From contig RGAX01000062.1 of NCBI GenBank assembly GCA_009919985.1, forward strand, positions 1 through 12,849: a stretch of 12,849 bases of DNA, read 5' to 3'. Positions 6,595-12,849 of the stretch are shown here, in pieces (within the stretch, counting starts at the first letter, position 1; each line of letters opens with the position of its first letter). Position numbers and translations under genes: made by a program. The notes beneath the pieces were generated by a model. It was given only the letters and a program-made list of their open reading frames with translations, was not told where the DNA came from and did no database searches. The stretch is from Opitutaceae bacterium. Lineage in GTDB: Bacteria; Verrucomicrobiota; Verrucomicrobiia; Opitutales; Opitutaceae.

Positions 6595-7320
6595 ATGACC
6601 ATTTATCCAGCCATCGACATTAAGGGCGGCCGCGCCGTGCGGCTTCTCCAAGGCCGCGCGGACCAAGAGACCGTTTATGGGGAAGACCCCGCTGCGGTCG
6701 CCGCACAGTTTAAAGCCGATGGGAGTGCGTGGGTGCACGTTGTTGATCTCGACGGCGCGTTCACCGGCGAGCCGCAGAATTTGGCGGTGGTCCAAAGCAT
6801 CGTGGCGCTAGGGATGAAAGTGCAACTAGGTGGCGGCCTTCGTACACGTGCGGCGGTCGAGCGGGCAATCGGTTTTGGTGTGAGTCGTGTGGTGATCGGT
6901 ACGCGCGCAGCTGAGAGCGAAAGCTTTGTCGGCGAACTCGTACAGGCCTTTGGAGAAAAAATCGCCGTCGGTATCGACGCCAAAGATGGCAAAGTCGCCG
7001 TCAAAGGCTGGGTCGACACCACGGGCACTGGCGCGCTTGACCTCGCGCGGCGCATGGACGCGCTCGGTGTGCGAACCTTGATTTACACGGACATCGGCAC
7101 GGACGGGATGTTGACCGGGCCAAATTTCGCGGCGCAGGAAGCGATGTTGCGCGTGGGAAAATTTGGCGTGATTGCCAGCGGCGGTGTGAGTCGGCGCGAG
7201 GACGTCGTCAAACTCGCCGAGCTTGCCCAGCGCTACGCGAATCTCGACGGTGTCATTGTCGGCAAAGCCATTTACGAGAAACGCGTCGAGTTGCCCGATC
7301 TCTTGCGGATCGCAGGCTGA
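6595..7320 (+). CDS. hisA: HisA, 5'-ProFAR isomerase of histidine biosynthesis
   Basis: HisA converts ProFAR to PRFAR by an Amadori rearrangement, the fourth step of histidine biosynthesis. The 241-residue (beta-alpha)8 barrel has catalytic Asp8 in PAIDI and Asp128 in VGIDAK. Its phosphate-binding loops are LGGGLRT (78-84) and ASGGVSR (194-200). YTDIGTDGML near 164-173 is the HisA signature. No PriA-type adaptation is evident, although HisA and PriA cannot be separated fully by eye. ATG 6595 is preceded by a T-run (GTTTTTACAGC) and no Shine-Dalgarno site. No other his gene is nearby, so histidine genes are scattered or split in this genome. The stop lies 6 nt from the stop of the convergent oxidoreductase gene. 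Confidence 0.97.
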   Translation: MTIYPAIDIKGGRAVRLLQGRADQETVYGEDPAAVAAQFKADGSAWVHVVDLDGAFTGEPQNLAVVQSIVALGMKVQLGGGLRTRAAVERAIGFGVSRVVIGTRAAESESFVGELVQAFGEKIAVGIDAKDGKVAVKGWVDTTGTGALDLARRMDALGVRTLIYTDIGTDGMLTGPNFAAQEAMLRVGKFGVIASGGVSRREDVVKLAELAQRYANLDGVIVGKAIYEKRVELPDLLRIAG

Positions 7321-7326
7321 GGCCGA

Positions 7327-8730
7327 TCAACGCGCCGCGATTTTGTCGGCGATTTCTTCGAGCGGGTAGGTGACGATCTCGGCGAGCGTTGGGTGATACC
7401 ACGGAGCGCGTAAGAGATCGAACACCGTAGCCCGCAGCGTGAGCGGACCGCTGAAGGCGTGGATGAGTTCGCCGGCTTGCGGGCCGACGATTTCGGCGCC
7501 AAGGATTCGGCCACGCTTGGGCTCAGCGACGACCTTCACGTAACCGTAGTTAGCGTCCATAAGAATGGACTTTCCGTGGTCGTTGAACGGGTAGCTCGCG
7601 ACCAAGTAAGGCTCACCGGCGGCGTCGAGTTCGCGCTCGAGGCGGCCGAGCGTCGCGAGCGGCGGATCGGTGAACACGACGGTGAGCAGTTGCGACCAAT
7701 CGACGGGTTTGAGGTTTTTGACTTTGGCGGCGTGGCGGGCGGCGAGTTCACCTTGTAAAATCGCCGTGTGGACAATCTCGTGCGGGCCGGAGCAATCACC
7801 GGCGGCGTAGATGTGTGGCGCGGAAGATTGTTGCCAGCGGTTGATGATAATTTGGCCGTTGGCGCGGGTCTTGACCTCGGCAGCGGCAAGATTGAGCGCG
7901 GCGGTGTTGGGTTCGCGGCCTAGGGCATTGAAAAGATCAGCGGCGCGACGCCTGCGGGTTTTGCCGAGGTGTCGGAAACGCACTGTGAGGCCTCGTGGGT
8001 CGCGGGTGATACGCTCGATAGCGGTGTCAGTAAATATTTCGATGCCTTCGTCGCGGAGAGCTTTTTCAATCACGGCGGCGGCTTCAGCGGAGTGTTCGCG
8101 CAACAGTTGGGCGCTGCGTTGGATCAGGGTGACGCGGGTGCCGATACGATGGAGAAACTGAGCGAGCTCGCAGGCGACGATGCCGCCTCCGAGCACGATC
8201 ACGCTTTTGGGGATGAAATCGATATCGAGCACCTCGTCGCTCGTCCAGAAACCGGAATCGGCTAGGCCTGGAATCGGCGGCACGCTGACTTTAGAACCGG
8301 TGCCTAGGAGGATGTGGCGTGCGCGGATGGTGCGCCCATCAGAGAGCGCGAGGGTGTGGGTGTCGAGGAAGCGCGCGGTTGCGCGGATCAGGTCAAATTT
8401 GCCCGAGGCGAGTGCGGTTTCGCGGTACGAAGCAAATTCGCGGATGATTTTTTTCTTCCGCGCTTGCATCGCTTTCATGTCGGCGCGGGCCGAGGGAATC
8501 TTGAGGCCAAAGGTGCGACCTTGCTGTGCGAGGTGGAGGACCTCGGTCATGTAGAGCAGTGTCTTGGACGGCATACAGCCGCGCAAGATGCAGAGTCCGC
8601 CGAGCTCTTGAGCGCCGTCCACGATGGCGGTCTTGAGACCGAGGCCGATGGCGACGCGCGCGGCATTAAAGCCGGCGCTACCACCGCCGATGATGAGAAA
8701 ATCGTAAGTTTTGATGCGGGACTTGGGCAT
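7327..8730 (-). CDS. FAD-dependent pyridine nucleotide-disulfide oxidoreductase, dihydrolipoamide dehydrogenase-like
   Basis: The 467-residue product is a class I flavin disulfide reductase. FAD-binding GGGSAG is at 15-20. The redox-active pair Cys47/Cys52 is in GGLCILRGCMPSK. The NAD(P) Rossmann motif is GGGIVACE at 181-188, the second FAD stretch YAAGDCSG lies further on, and the C-terminal catalytic pair is His446 and Glu451 in HPTLAE. Those last residues resemble lipoamide dehydrogenase. However, the nucleotide site has Ala186 where NADH enzymes usually have Gly, and QRSAQLLRE (204-212) where they have an acidic residue, which is more like NADPH enzymes such as glutathione or mercuric reductase. 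The exact substrate is therefore open. No 2-oxo acid dehydrogenase genes are adjacent. It is the second gene of a likely pair with the DJ-1 family gene 22 nt upstream. The sequence before ATG 8730 is pyrimidine-rich with no Shine-Dalgarno site. Confidence 0.93.
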   Translation of the reverse strand: MPKSRIKTYDFLIIGGGSAGFNAARVAIGLGLKTAIVDGAQELGGLCILRGCMPSKTLLYMTEVLHLAQQGRTFGLKIPSARADMKAMQARKKKIIREFASYRETALASGKFDLIRATARFLDTHTLALSDGRTIRARHILLGTGSKVSVPPIPGLADSGFWTSDEVLDIDFIPKSVIVLGGGIVACELAQFLHRIGTRVTLIQRSAQLLREHSAEAAAVIEKALRDEGIEIFTDTAIERITRDPRGLTVRFRHLGKTRRRRAADLFNALGREPNTAALNLAAAEVKTRANGQIIINRWQQSSAPHIYAAGDCSGPHEIVHTAILQGELAARHAAKVKNLKPVDWSQLLTVVFTDPPLATLGRLERELDAAGEPYLVASYPFNDHGKSILMDANYGYVKVVAEPKRGRILGAEIVGPQAGELIHAFSGPLTLRATVFDLLRAPWYHPTLAEIVTYPLEEIADKIAAR

Positions 8731-8752
8731 GGGACGATAGGACGGACGAAGA

Positions 8753-9292
8753 TCAGGCGGCGATGGCGGCGGAGATTTCTTGGGCTTTCGCGGGCGACAT
8801 TAGTTTTTCCACGAGCAATAAAGCAAAGTCGAGTGATGTGCCCGCGCCACGGCTGGTGAGGAGCTGACCGTCGCACACAGTGCGCTCGTGCGCGAGGATC
8901 GCGGGCAATTCGTGTGCGACGGAGAAATGCGCCGTGTAGCGTCGACCTGCGAGTAAGCCGGCATCATGGAGCACGGTGGGCGCGGCGCAGATGGCGGCGA
9001 GCCAGCCGCCGGCGGTGTGTTGGCGTAGAAGAAGCGGTCGCACGCGAGGATCGGCGCGCAAAAGCGTGACGCCAGGCCCACCTGGTAGAAAGATGCAGTC
9101 GAAGGCGCGGTCACTGACGGCAGCGAGTGTGGTGTCAGCCCGGAGTGTCAGGCCGCTGCGGCCGGTCACGAGGAGCTCTTCGGTCAACGCCGCGATTACG
9201 ACCTCGACGCCGGCGCGGCGCAGTAAGTCGATCGGAGTGACGGTTTCAATTTCCTCAAAACCTGTGGCTAGGATTGCCAGAACGTGGGGCAT
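8753..9292 (-). CDS. DJ-1/PfpI family protein (DJ-1/ThiJ/YajL-like)
   Basis: The 179-residue product aligns along its length with the DJ-1/YajL group: an N-terminal strand VLAILATGFEE, then Glu16 in EEIET (equivalent to Glu18 of human DJ-1), and the nucleophile-elbow Cys102 in AAICAAPTVL (equivalent to Cys106). A GFEEIET-PIDLLRRAG run is typical. Family members act as cytoplasmic stress proteins, glyoxalase III-like or deglycase-like enzymes; the activity here is not resolved. The ATG at 9292 is chosen because family similarity starts there; the frame extends upstream to 9397 but that part overlaps the divergent neighbour. The start is only 18 bp from that neighbour's start. The 20 nt before the ATG are mainly pyrimidines. 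It likely forms an operon with the disulfide oxidoreductase downstream, hinting at a shared redox or carbonyl-stress role. Confidence 0.92.
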   Translation of the reverse strand: MPHVLAILATGFEEIETVTPIDLLRRAGVEVVIAALTEELLVTGRSGLTLRADTTLAAVSDRAFDCIFLPGGPGVTLLRADPRVRPLLLRQHTAGGWLAAICAAPTVLHDAGLLAGRRYTAHFSVAHELPAILAHERTVCDGQLLTSRGAGTSLDFALLLVEKLMSPAKAQEISAAIAA

Positions 9293-9310
9293 GGCGTGAG
9301 GTTGGAAGGA

Positions 9311-10207
9311 ATGAGCGATCCTGCCCATGGAAATGTTTTGGTCGGCAAACGGCTGGTGATCTTCGGTTGCGGCTACATCGGCCGCGCCGTGGCGCACGCG
9401 GCCGTCGCGGCGGGCATGAACGTGACGGCCTTAACCCGCAACCCTGAGAAAGCCGCCGGCCTGCGCGGCGAGGGCGTGCACGACGTTGTGCTCGGTGATC
9501 TTGCGAGTGCGACCTGGCACGCGCAAATCCCGGGAGGCGCTGACTTTGTGCTCAATTGTGTGAGCTCCGGCGGCGGAGGGATCGAAGGCTATCGGCACAG
9601 TTACCGCGACGGGATGGTGAGCCTCGTGTCCTGGTTGCGGGCGCAGGGTGGGGCGGGCGCGGTGATTTATACGAGTAGTACTTCGGTCTATCCGCAGGAT
9701 GGAGGCGTACGCGTTGATGAAACCGCCCCGACCGGCGGCGATGAACGCGCTGAAACGTTGCTTGCCACTGAAAAATTTTTGCTCGCTGCCACCGACGCGG
9801 CGGCGACTCGCGTGGTGTTACGTTTGGCGGGAATTTACGGGCCGGGACGCCACCATTTATTAGAGCAAGTGCGCGTAGGCGAGGCAGCGGGGCGAGGGGA
9901 GGCTCATCTTAATCTAGCGTATCGCGATGACATTGTTGCCGCAGTCCGTTCGGTGTGGGCGTTGGCGCCGGGAGCGTATCTTTTCAACGTTGCCGACGAT
10001 GGCGCGGCGACCAAGGGCGAGATGGTGGCCTGGCTCGCGGCCCGTCTTGGGTTGCCCTTGCCGGCCTTTACAGGTGCTCCGGCAGGAGGGCGGCGCGCGG
10101 TTACTGCGGATCGGATCATCTTGAATGCCACGTTGAAGGCGGTCACGGGCTGGCGGCCGGCTTACCCGACGTTTCGCGAAGGTTACGAAAAAATCTTGTC
10201 ACTTTAG
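9311..10207 (+). CDS. Atypical SDR, NAD-dependent epimerase/dehydratase-like (YeeZ type)
   Basis: The 298-residue product has an N-terminal Rossmann fold with GCGYIG at 19-24. Arg43 follows the second strand, which suggests NADP(H) rather than NAD(H). YTSSTSVYP at 120-128 matches the serine region of extended SDRs, and RLAGIYGPGR is present in the second half. The usual catalytic YxxxK is not found: the aligned stretch reads LATEK (151-155), with Leu in the Tyr position. This resembles the atypical SDR group that includes E. coli YeeZ, whose reaction is not established. ATG 9311 is preferred over the frame's earlier start at 9284 because GAGG (9298-9301) lies 9 nt upstream; this is the clearest Shine-Dalgarno site in the window. 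The start region is shared with the divergent DJ-1 gene. ybaB follows 62 nt downstream. Confidence 0.88.
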   Translation: MSDPAHGNVLVGKRLVIFGCGYIGRAVAHAAVAAGMNVTALTRNPEKAAGLRGEGVHDVVLGDLASATWHAQIPGGADFVLNCVSSGGGGIEGYRHSYRDGMVSLVSWLRAQGGAGAVIYTSSTSVYPQDGGVRVDETAPTGGDERAETLLATEKFLLAATDAAATRVVLRLAGIYGPGRHHLLEQVRVGEAAGRGEAHLNLAYRDDIVAAVRSVWALAPGAYLFNVADDGAATKGEMVAWLAARLGLPLPAFTGAPAGGRRAVTADRIILNATLKAVTGWRPAYPTFREGYEKILSL

Positions 10208-10269
10208 TCGCGCGGGCGTCTTTCGTCGTTTCACGTTCCAATTCACCAACCCTTAATTTTCCTCCCACT

Positions 10270-10578
10270 ATGGCCGGCGTAGGCAAACTCCTCAAACAAG
10301 CTCAGAAAATGCAGCGCTCGATCGAGTCGCTTCAGTCTCAACTCGCCGCCAAGGAGATTGACGTCGCGGCCGGCGGTGGCGCGGTCAAAATCAAGATCAA
10401 CGGCGCAGGCCAATTTGTTTCCATCGCGCTCGACGCGGAGTTCTTGAAGGAAGACGCGAAGCTCGTCAGCGAAACTCTCCTCGCCGCCGTGCAAGATGCC
10501 GCCCAACAAGCGAAGACATACAATGACGCTGAAATGCAGAAGGTCACCTCGGCCTTCCAGATGCCCGGTATGATGTAA
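10270..10578 (+). CDS. ybaB: YbaB/EbfC family nucleoid-associated protein
   Basis: The 102-residue product has the family layout: an N-terminal amphipathic helix with KLLKQAQKMQ, the central sheet with GGGAVKIKINGAGQFVSIALD, and a C-terminal tail ending in a methionine- and proline-containing MPGMM, as is typical. These small dimers bind DNA non-specifically or with low sequence preference and coat the nucleoid. The start is ATG 10270; the frame is open upstream to 9955 but that part overlaps the SDR gene. No Shine-Dalgarno site is seen; the preceding 20 nt (through CCTCCCACT) are mostly pyrimidines. It is followed by recR 82 nt downstream, the usual ybaB-recR order. The common upstream partner dnaX is absent and the SDR gene stands in its place. 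Confidence 0.95.
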   Translation: MAGVGKLLKQAQKMQRSIESLQSQLAAKEIDVAAGGGAVKIKINGAGQFVSIALDAEFLKEDAKLVSETLLAAVQDAAQQAKTYNDAEMQKVTSAFQMPGMM

Positions 10579-10660
10579 GGCCGGCGTGCGGCTCGTGGCG
10601 GAGACGGGCGCTGAACACGGCGTCGCGGTGCTTTCGCCGGAGTGGCTTCTTTTTTATTTC

Positions 10661-11257
10661 ATGACGCCCGCTTTTGAGAAGTTGCAGCAGCAGCTGAAGC
10701 AATTACCCGGGCTGGGTTATCGCTCGGCGGAGCGCATCGCGTTGCACCTGCTCGTGGAAAAGCCCGCGCAACTCACTGCACTCGTTACTGCCCTCGAAGC
10801 GGCCTCGCGATCGGTGCGGCGCTGTGAGCGTTGCGGCAATCTCGCGGAGGGTGATGTCTGCGGCATTTGTGCGGATGAGCGTCGTGATCGATCCGTGGTG
10901 TGTGTCGTCGAGCACGTGCCTGATCTTGTGGCGCTCGAGCGCAGTGGTGCGTACCGCGGCTCGTATCATGTCTTGCACGGTAAGCTGTCGCCGATCCACG
11001 GGGTCGGGCCGGACCAGCTCAATCTCGCGGCCTTGCAAGCGCGCTTGGCGGCGGGTGAGGTGGCGGAGTTGATCTTGGCGTTGTCCAACGATGTCGAGGG
11101 CGAAGCGACCTGCCACTATCTTACCGAGCAACTCCCGTCCGAGCAGGCGGTGAAGGTGACGCGCATCGGTTTCGGTCTGCCAAGTGGCGGCGGGGTCCAC
11201 TATGCGGATTCTATCACACTCAAGAGTGCCCTCGACGGCCGGCGCTCTTATTCCTGA
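10661..11257 (+). CDS. recR: Recombination mediator RecR
   Basis: RecR works with RecF and RecO to load RecA onto SSB-coated single-stranded DNA at gaps. The 198-residue product matches the family's usual 198-200. A helix-hairpin-helix (LPGLGYRSAERIA) is at about 15-27. A C4 zinc finger has Cys55, Cys58, Cys67 and Cys70. A Toprim domain from about 80 holds VVCVVEHVPDLVALE, and a C-terminal stretch has SNDVEGEATCHYL. The ATG at 10661 gives the family N-terminus (MTPAFEKL). An earlier in-frame GTG at 10586 would add 25 residues unlike RecR. No Shine-Dalgarno site is present; the 15 nt before ATG are almost all T and C. It follows ybaB, as in many bacteria, so the two are probably co-transcribed. 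Confidence 0.97.
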   Translation: MTPAFEKLQQQLKQLPGLGYRSAERIALHLLVEKPAQLTALVTALEAASRSVRRCERCGNLAEGDVCGICADERRDRSVVCVVEHVPDLVALERSGAYRGSYHVLHGKLSPIHGVGPDQLNLAALQARLAAGEVAELILALSNDVEGEATCHYLTEQLPSEQAVKVTRIGFGLPSGGGVHYADSITLKSALDGRRSYS

Positions 11258-11338
11258 GCCTGCGGCCGGCCTGTCGTTTCTCCGAAATTCGGCCCCTTAC
11301 TTTTCGTCGTTCCGGTCTCAAACGCTTTCTTTATTCTC

Positions 11339-12733
11339 ATGTATTCCCGTCTTTTGTTTTGTTGGCTTGTTTTGGGTTTTGGCTGCGTGGCGCACGCGGC
11401 GAGCACCGCACCGAATTTTATCTTCATCCTCGCCGATGACCTCGGCTGGACGAGTCTTTCCCAGGCGATGGACGAGCATCTCGCGGGCTCGCGCAGCGAT
11501 TACCACGAGACGCCCGCCCTCGCGCGCCTTGCGCAAAGTGGTATGCGTTTCGCCCAAGGTTACGCGCCCGACGCCCTCTGCTGCCCGACGCGCCGCAGCA
11601 TCCAGTTTGGCCAGACCCCAACGCGCCAGGGTGACGAACGTTTTTCTAAAAACTATGGTCCTGGTCAACCCGCGCGCCTCACGATTCCCCGCATGTTAAA
11701 AGCCGCCGATGCCCGCTACCGCACGGCGCATTACGGTAAATGGGATTTACGCTCCGGCCTCTTCCCCGAAGACCTCGGCTACGATGAAAGCGACGGCAAC
11801 ACCGGTAACCGCCACGGCGACGTTGCAATCGGTAAAGATTCGAAATGGGAAGCCTTCGATCTCAACAACGACCCCAAGCGCATCGACACGCTCACGGACC
11901 GCGCCGTGAGTTTCATCCGCCGCAACCAAGCCGCTGGCACGCCCTTCTTCCTTCAACTCTCGCACTACGCCACGCACGTCGACATGCAGACGCGCGCCGC
12001 TACCTACGAAAAGTTCCTCGCTAAGCCCAAAGGCCGCATTCACGCCAACGCCGCCTGGGCCGGCATGCTTGCCGATCTCGACACCGGGATCGGCCGCTTG
12101 CTCGACGAGGTGGACCGCCTCGGCCTCACTGGCACGACCTACATCATCTTCATGGCCGACAACGGCGCCGCCGAGTTTATCCCGCCCGTGAAGAACAAGC
12201 TCGATCATCCCTCCACCTTCGCGACCCCACCGCGCAACACGCCCCTGCGCGGCGGCAAGTGGGTGCTCTATGAAGGTGGCATCCGCGTACCCTTTATCGT
12301 CCGCGGCCCGGGCGTGAAAGCCGGCGCGCAATGTGATGTACCCGTCGTCGGCTGGGACTTGCTGCCGACCTTGGCCGACCTCGCTGGCTACACCGCGCCG
12401 CTCCCCGCCGATCTTGACGGCGGTAGTTTCCGCGGCCTCCTCGCCTCCGGGCAGGGTAAAGTCACTCGCGCGGATGTACCGCTCATCTTCCACCGCTACG
12501 CCAGCGGCTATCCGCATTCCGCCATCCGCGTCGGCGATGAGAAACTTGTGAAAATCTGGAAGACCGGCGCCCTTGAGCTCTACGACCTCAAAGCCGACCC
12601 TGGCGAACGCACCGATCTCGCGAGCCGTCGCCCCGAGCGCGTCCGCGTGCTGCACGAGCAACTCATGGCCTACTTTAAGCGCATGGACGCCGAAGTCCTG
12701 CACGGCTACGGCAAAGCCAAGGAAGAGAACTGA
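11339..12733 (+). CDS. Secreted formylglycine-dependent sulfatase (arylsulfatase-like, family S1)
   Basis: The 464-residue product starts with a Sec signal peptide: basic Arg4, a hydrophobic core, and likely cleavage after AHA near residue 20. It therefore probably acts in the periplasm or outside the cell. The metal-binding ADDLG (Asp33, Asp34) follows. Then comes C-C-P-T-R at 81-85, the CxPxR motif in which Cys81 should become formylglycine. Lys134 in YGKWD, His213 in THVDM, Asp274-Asn275 in ADNG and Lys307 in RGGKW fill the other usual active-site positions. The one departure is Asp136 where the family typically has His (GKWH). The C-terminal ELYDLKADPGE stretch is common in S1 sulfatases. 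Substrate is unknown; sulfated polysaccharides are typical for this group in Verrucomicrobiota. No maturase is in the window. The start at ATG 11339 follows a pyrimidine-rich leader without a Shine-Dalgarno site. Confidence 0.94.
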   Translation: MYSRLLFCWLVLGFGCVAHAASTAPNFIFILADDLGWTSLSQAMDEHLAGSRSDYHETPALARLAQSGMRFAQGYAPDALCCPTRRSIQFGQTPTRQGDERFSKNYGPGQPARLTIPRMLKAADARYRTAHYGKWDLRSGLFPEDLGYDESDGNTGNRHGDVAIGKDSKWEAFDLNNDPKRIDTLTDRAVSFIRRNQAAGTPFFLQLSHYATHVDMQTRAATYEKFLAKPKGRIHANAAWAGMLADLDTGIGRLLDEVDRLGLTGTTYIIFMADNGAAEFIPPVKNKLDHPSTFATPPRNTPLRGGKWVLYEGGIRVPFIVRGPGVKAGAQCDVPVVGWDLLPTLADLAGYTAPLPADLDGGSFRGLLASGQGKVTRADVPLIFHRYASGYPHSAIRVGDEKLVKIWKTGALELYDLKADPGERTDLASRRPERVRVLHEQLMAYFKRMDAEVLHGYGKAKEEN

Positions 12734-12740
12734 AGCCTAG

Positions 12741-12762
12741 CCCGCCTCTGCGCGTGGGTTTT
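12741..12762 (+). terminator. Possible weak terminator after the sulfatase gene
   Basis: CCCGC (12741-12745) can pair with GTGGG (12754-12758) with one G-U pair, followed at once by TTTT. The stem is short, so termination strength is doubtful, but it begins 8 nt after the sulfatase stop and nothing better is closer. Confidence 0.35.
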
Positions 12763-12796
12763 GGGGCCCGCTCGTCCAAGCAAAAGTCAGCAACGC

Positions 12797-12826
12797 CCCG
12801 AAAGTCCGAAAGCAGCTCTTTTCGGG
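12797..12826. repeat. Inverted repeat CCCGAAA/TTTCGGG with a nested direct repeat
   Basis: The arms 12797-12803 and 12820-12826 are perfect 7-bp complements with a 16-nt loop. Inside, the heptamer CCGAAAG occurs twice (12798-12804 and 12806-12812), separated by one base. It lies in the non-coding tail of the window and could be a terminator for either flank or part of a repeat cut by the window end. Confidence 0.35.
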
Positions 12827-12849
12827 TACCCGCGACCCCCAACTAACGC

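Noticed and set aside
7308..7328. A GATCG/CGATC hairpin across the hisA and oxidoreductase stop codons as a shared terminator
   Set aside because: The stem is only 5 bp with an 11-nt loop and no T-run on either strand.
11747..12703. A 318-codon minus-strand frame inside the sulfatase gene
   Set aside because: It is a shadow of a gene with clear catalytic motifs and a signal peptide; no independent support.
1..12849. CRISPR array, insertion sequence or transposase
   Set aside because: No regularly spaced repeats, no transposase motifs and no terminal inverted repeats with flanking target duplications were found.

Overview
The window looks like a chromosomal segment of a GC-rich (roughly 60%) free-living bacterium, most likely Verrucomicrobiota of the Opitutaceae type. 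This placement is an inference. It rests on the protein style, the tig-clpP-clpX block, a secreted formylglycine sulfatase, and the near absence of Shine-Dalgarno sites with pyrimidine-rich leaders in their place. No rRNA is present to settle it.

Left edge (1-1147): a HipA-family kinase of the YjjJ type runs off the left end on the minus strand. It has its own N-terminal helix-turn-helix. Its start codon lies inside a perfect inverted repeat, followed by an AT-rich stretch full of small repeats. This is the only part with an accessory flavour, and it abuts the 3' end of a tRNA-Glu(CTC) gene (1148-1222, minus strand), a common kind of integration site.

Core block (1223-5434): a TsaB-like protein (t6A tRNA modification) is divergent from trigger factor. 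Trigger factor is followed by clpP and clpX on the plus strand, forming a nascent-chain chaperone plus two-component protease module.

Middle (5435-9292): an M42 aminopeptidase on the minus strand converges on clpX. It is divergent from hisA (histidine biosynthesis). hisA converges, with a 6-nt gap, on a flavin disulfide oxidoreductase. That gene sits in a minus-strand pair with a DJ-1/PfpI-family protein, possibly a redox or detoxification pair. The oxidoreductase looks NADPH-adapted rather than NADH-adapted.

Right (9293-12849): an atypical SDR (NAD-dependent epimerase-like), then ybaB and recR (nucleoid-associated protein plus recombinational repair), then an exported sulfatase, all on the plus strand. 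The last 116 bp are non-coding with weak hairpins.

Most of the window is ordinary housekeeping DNA and I see no clearly new multi-gene system. The best leads are the self-contained HTH-HipA kinase with its probable operator beside tRNA-Glu, the atypical sulfatase active site, the cofactor signature of the oxidoreductase, and the shared SD-less pyrimidine-rich leaders.
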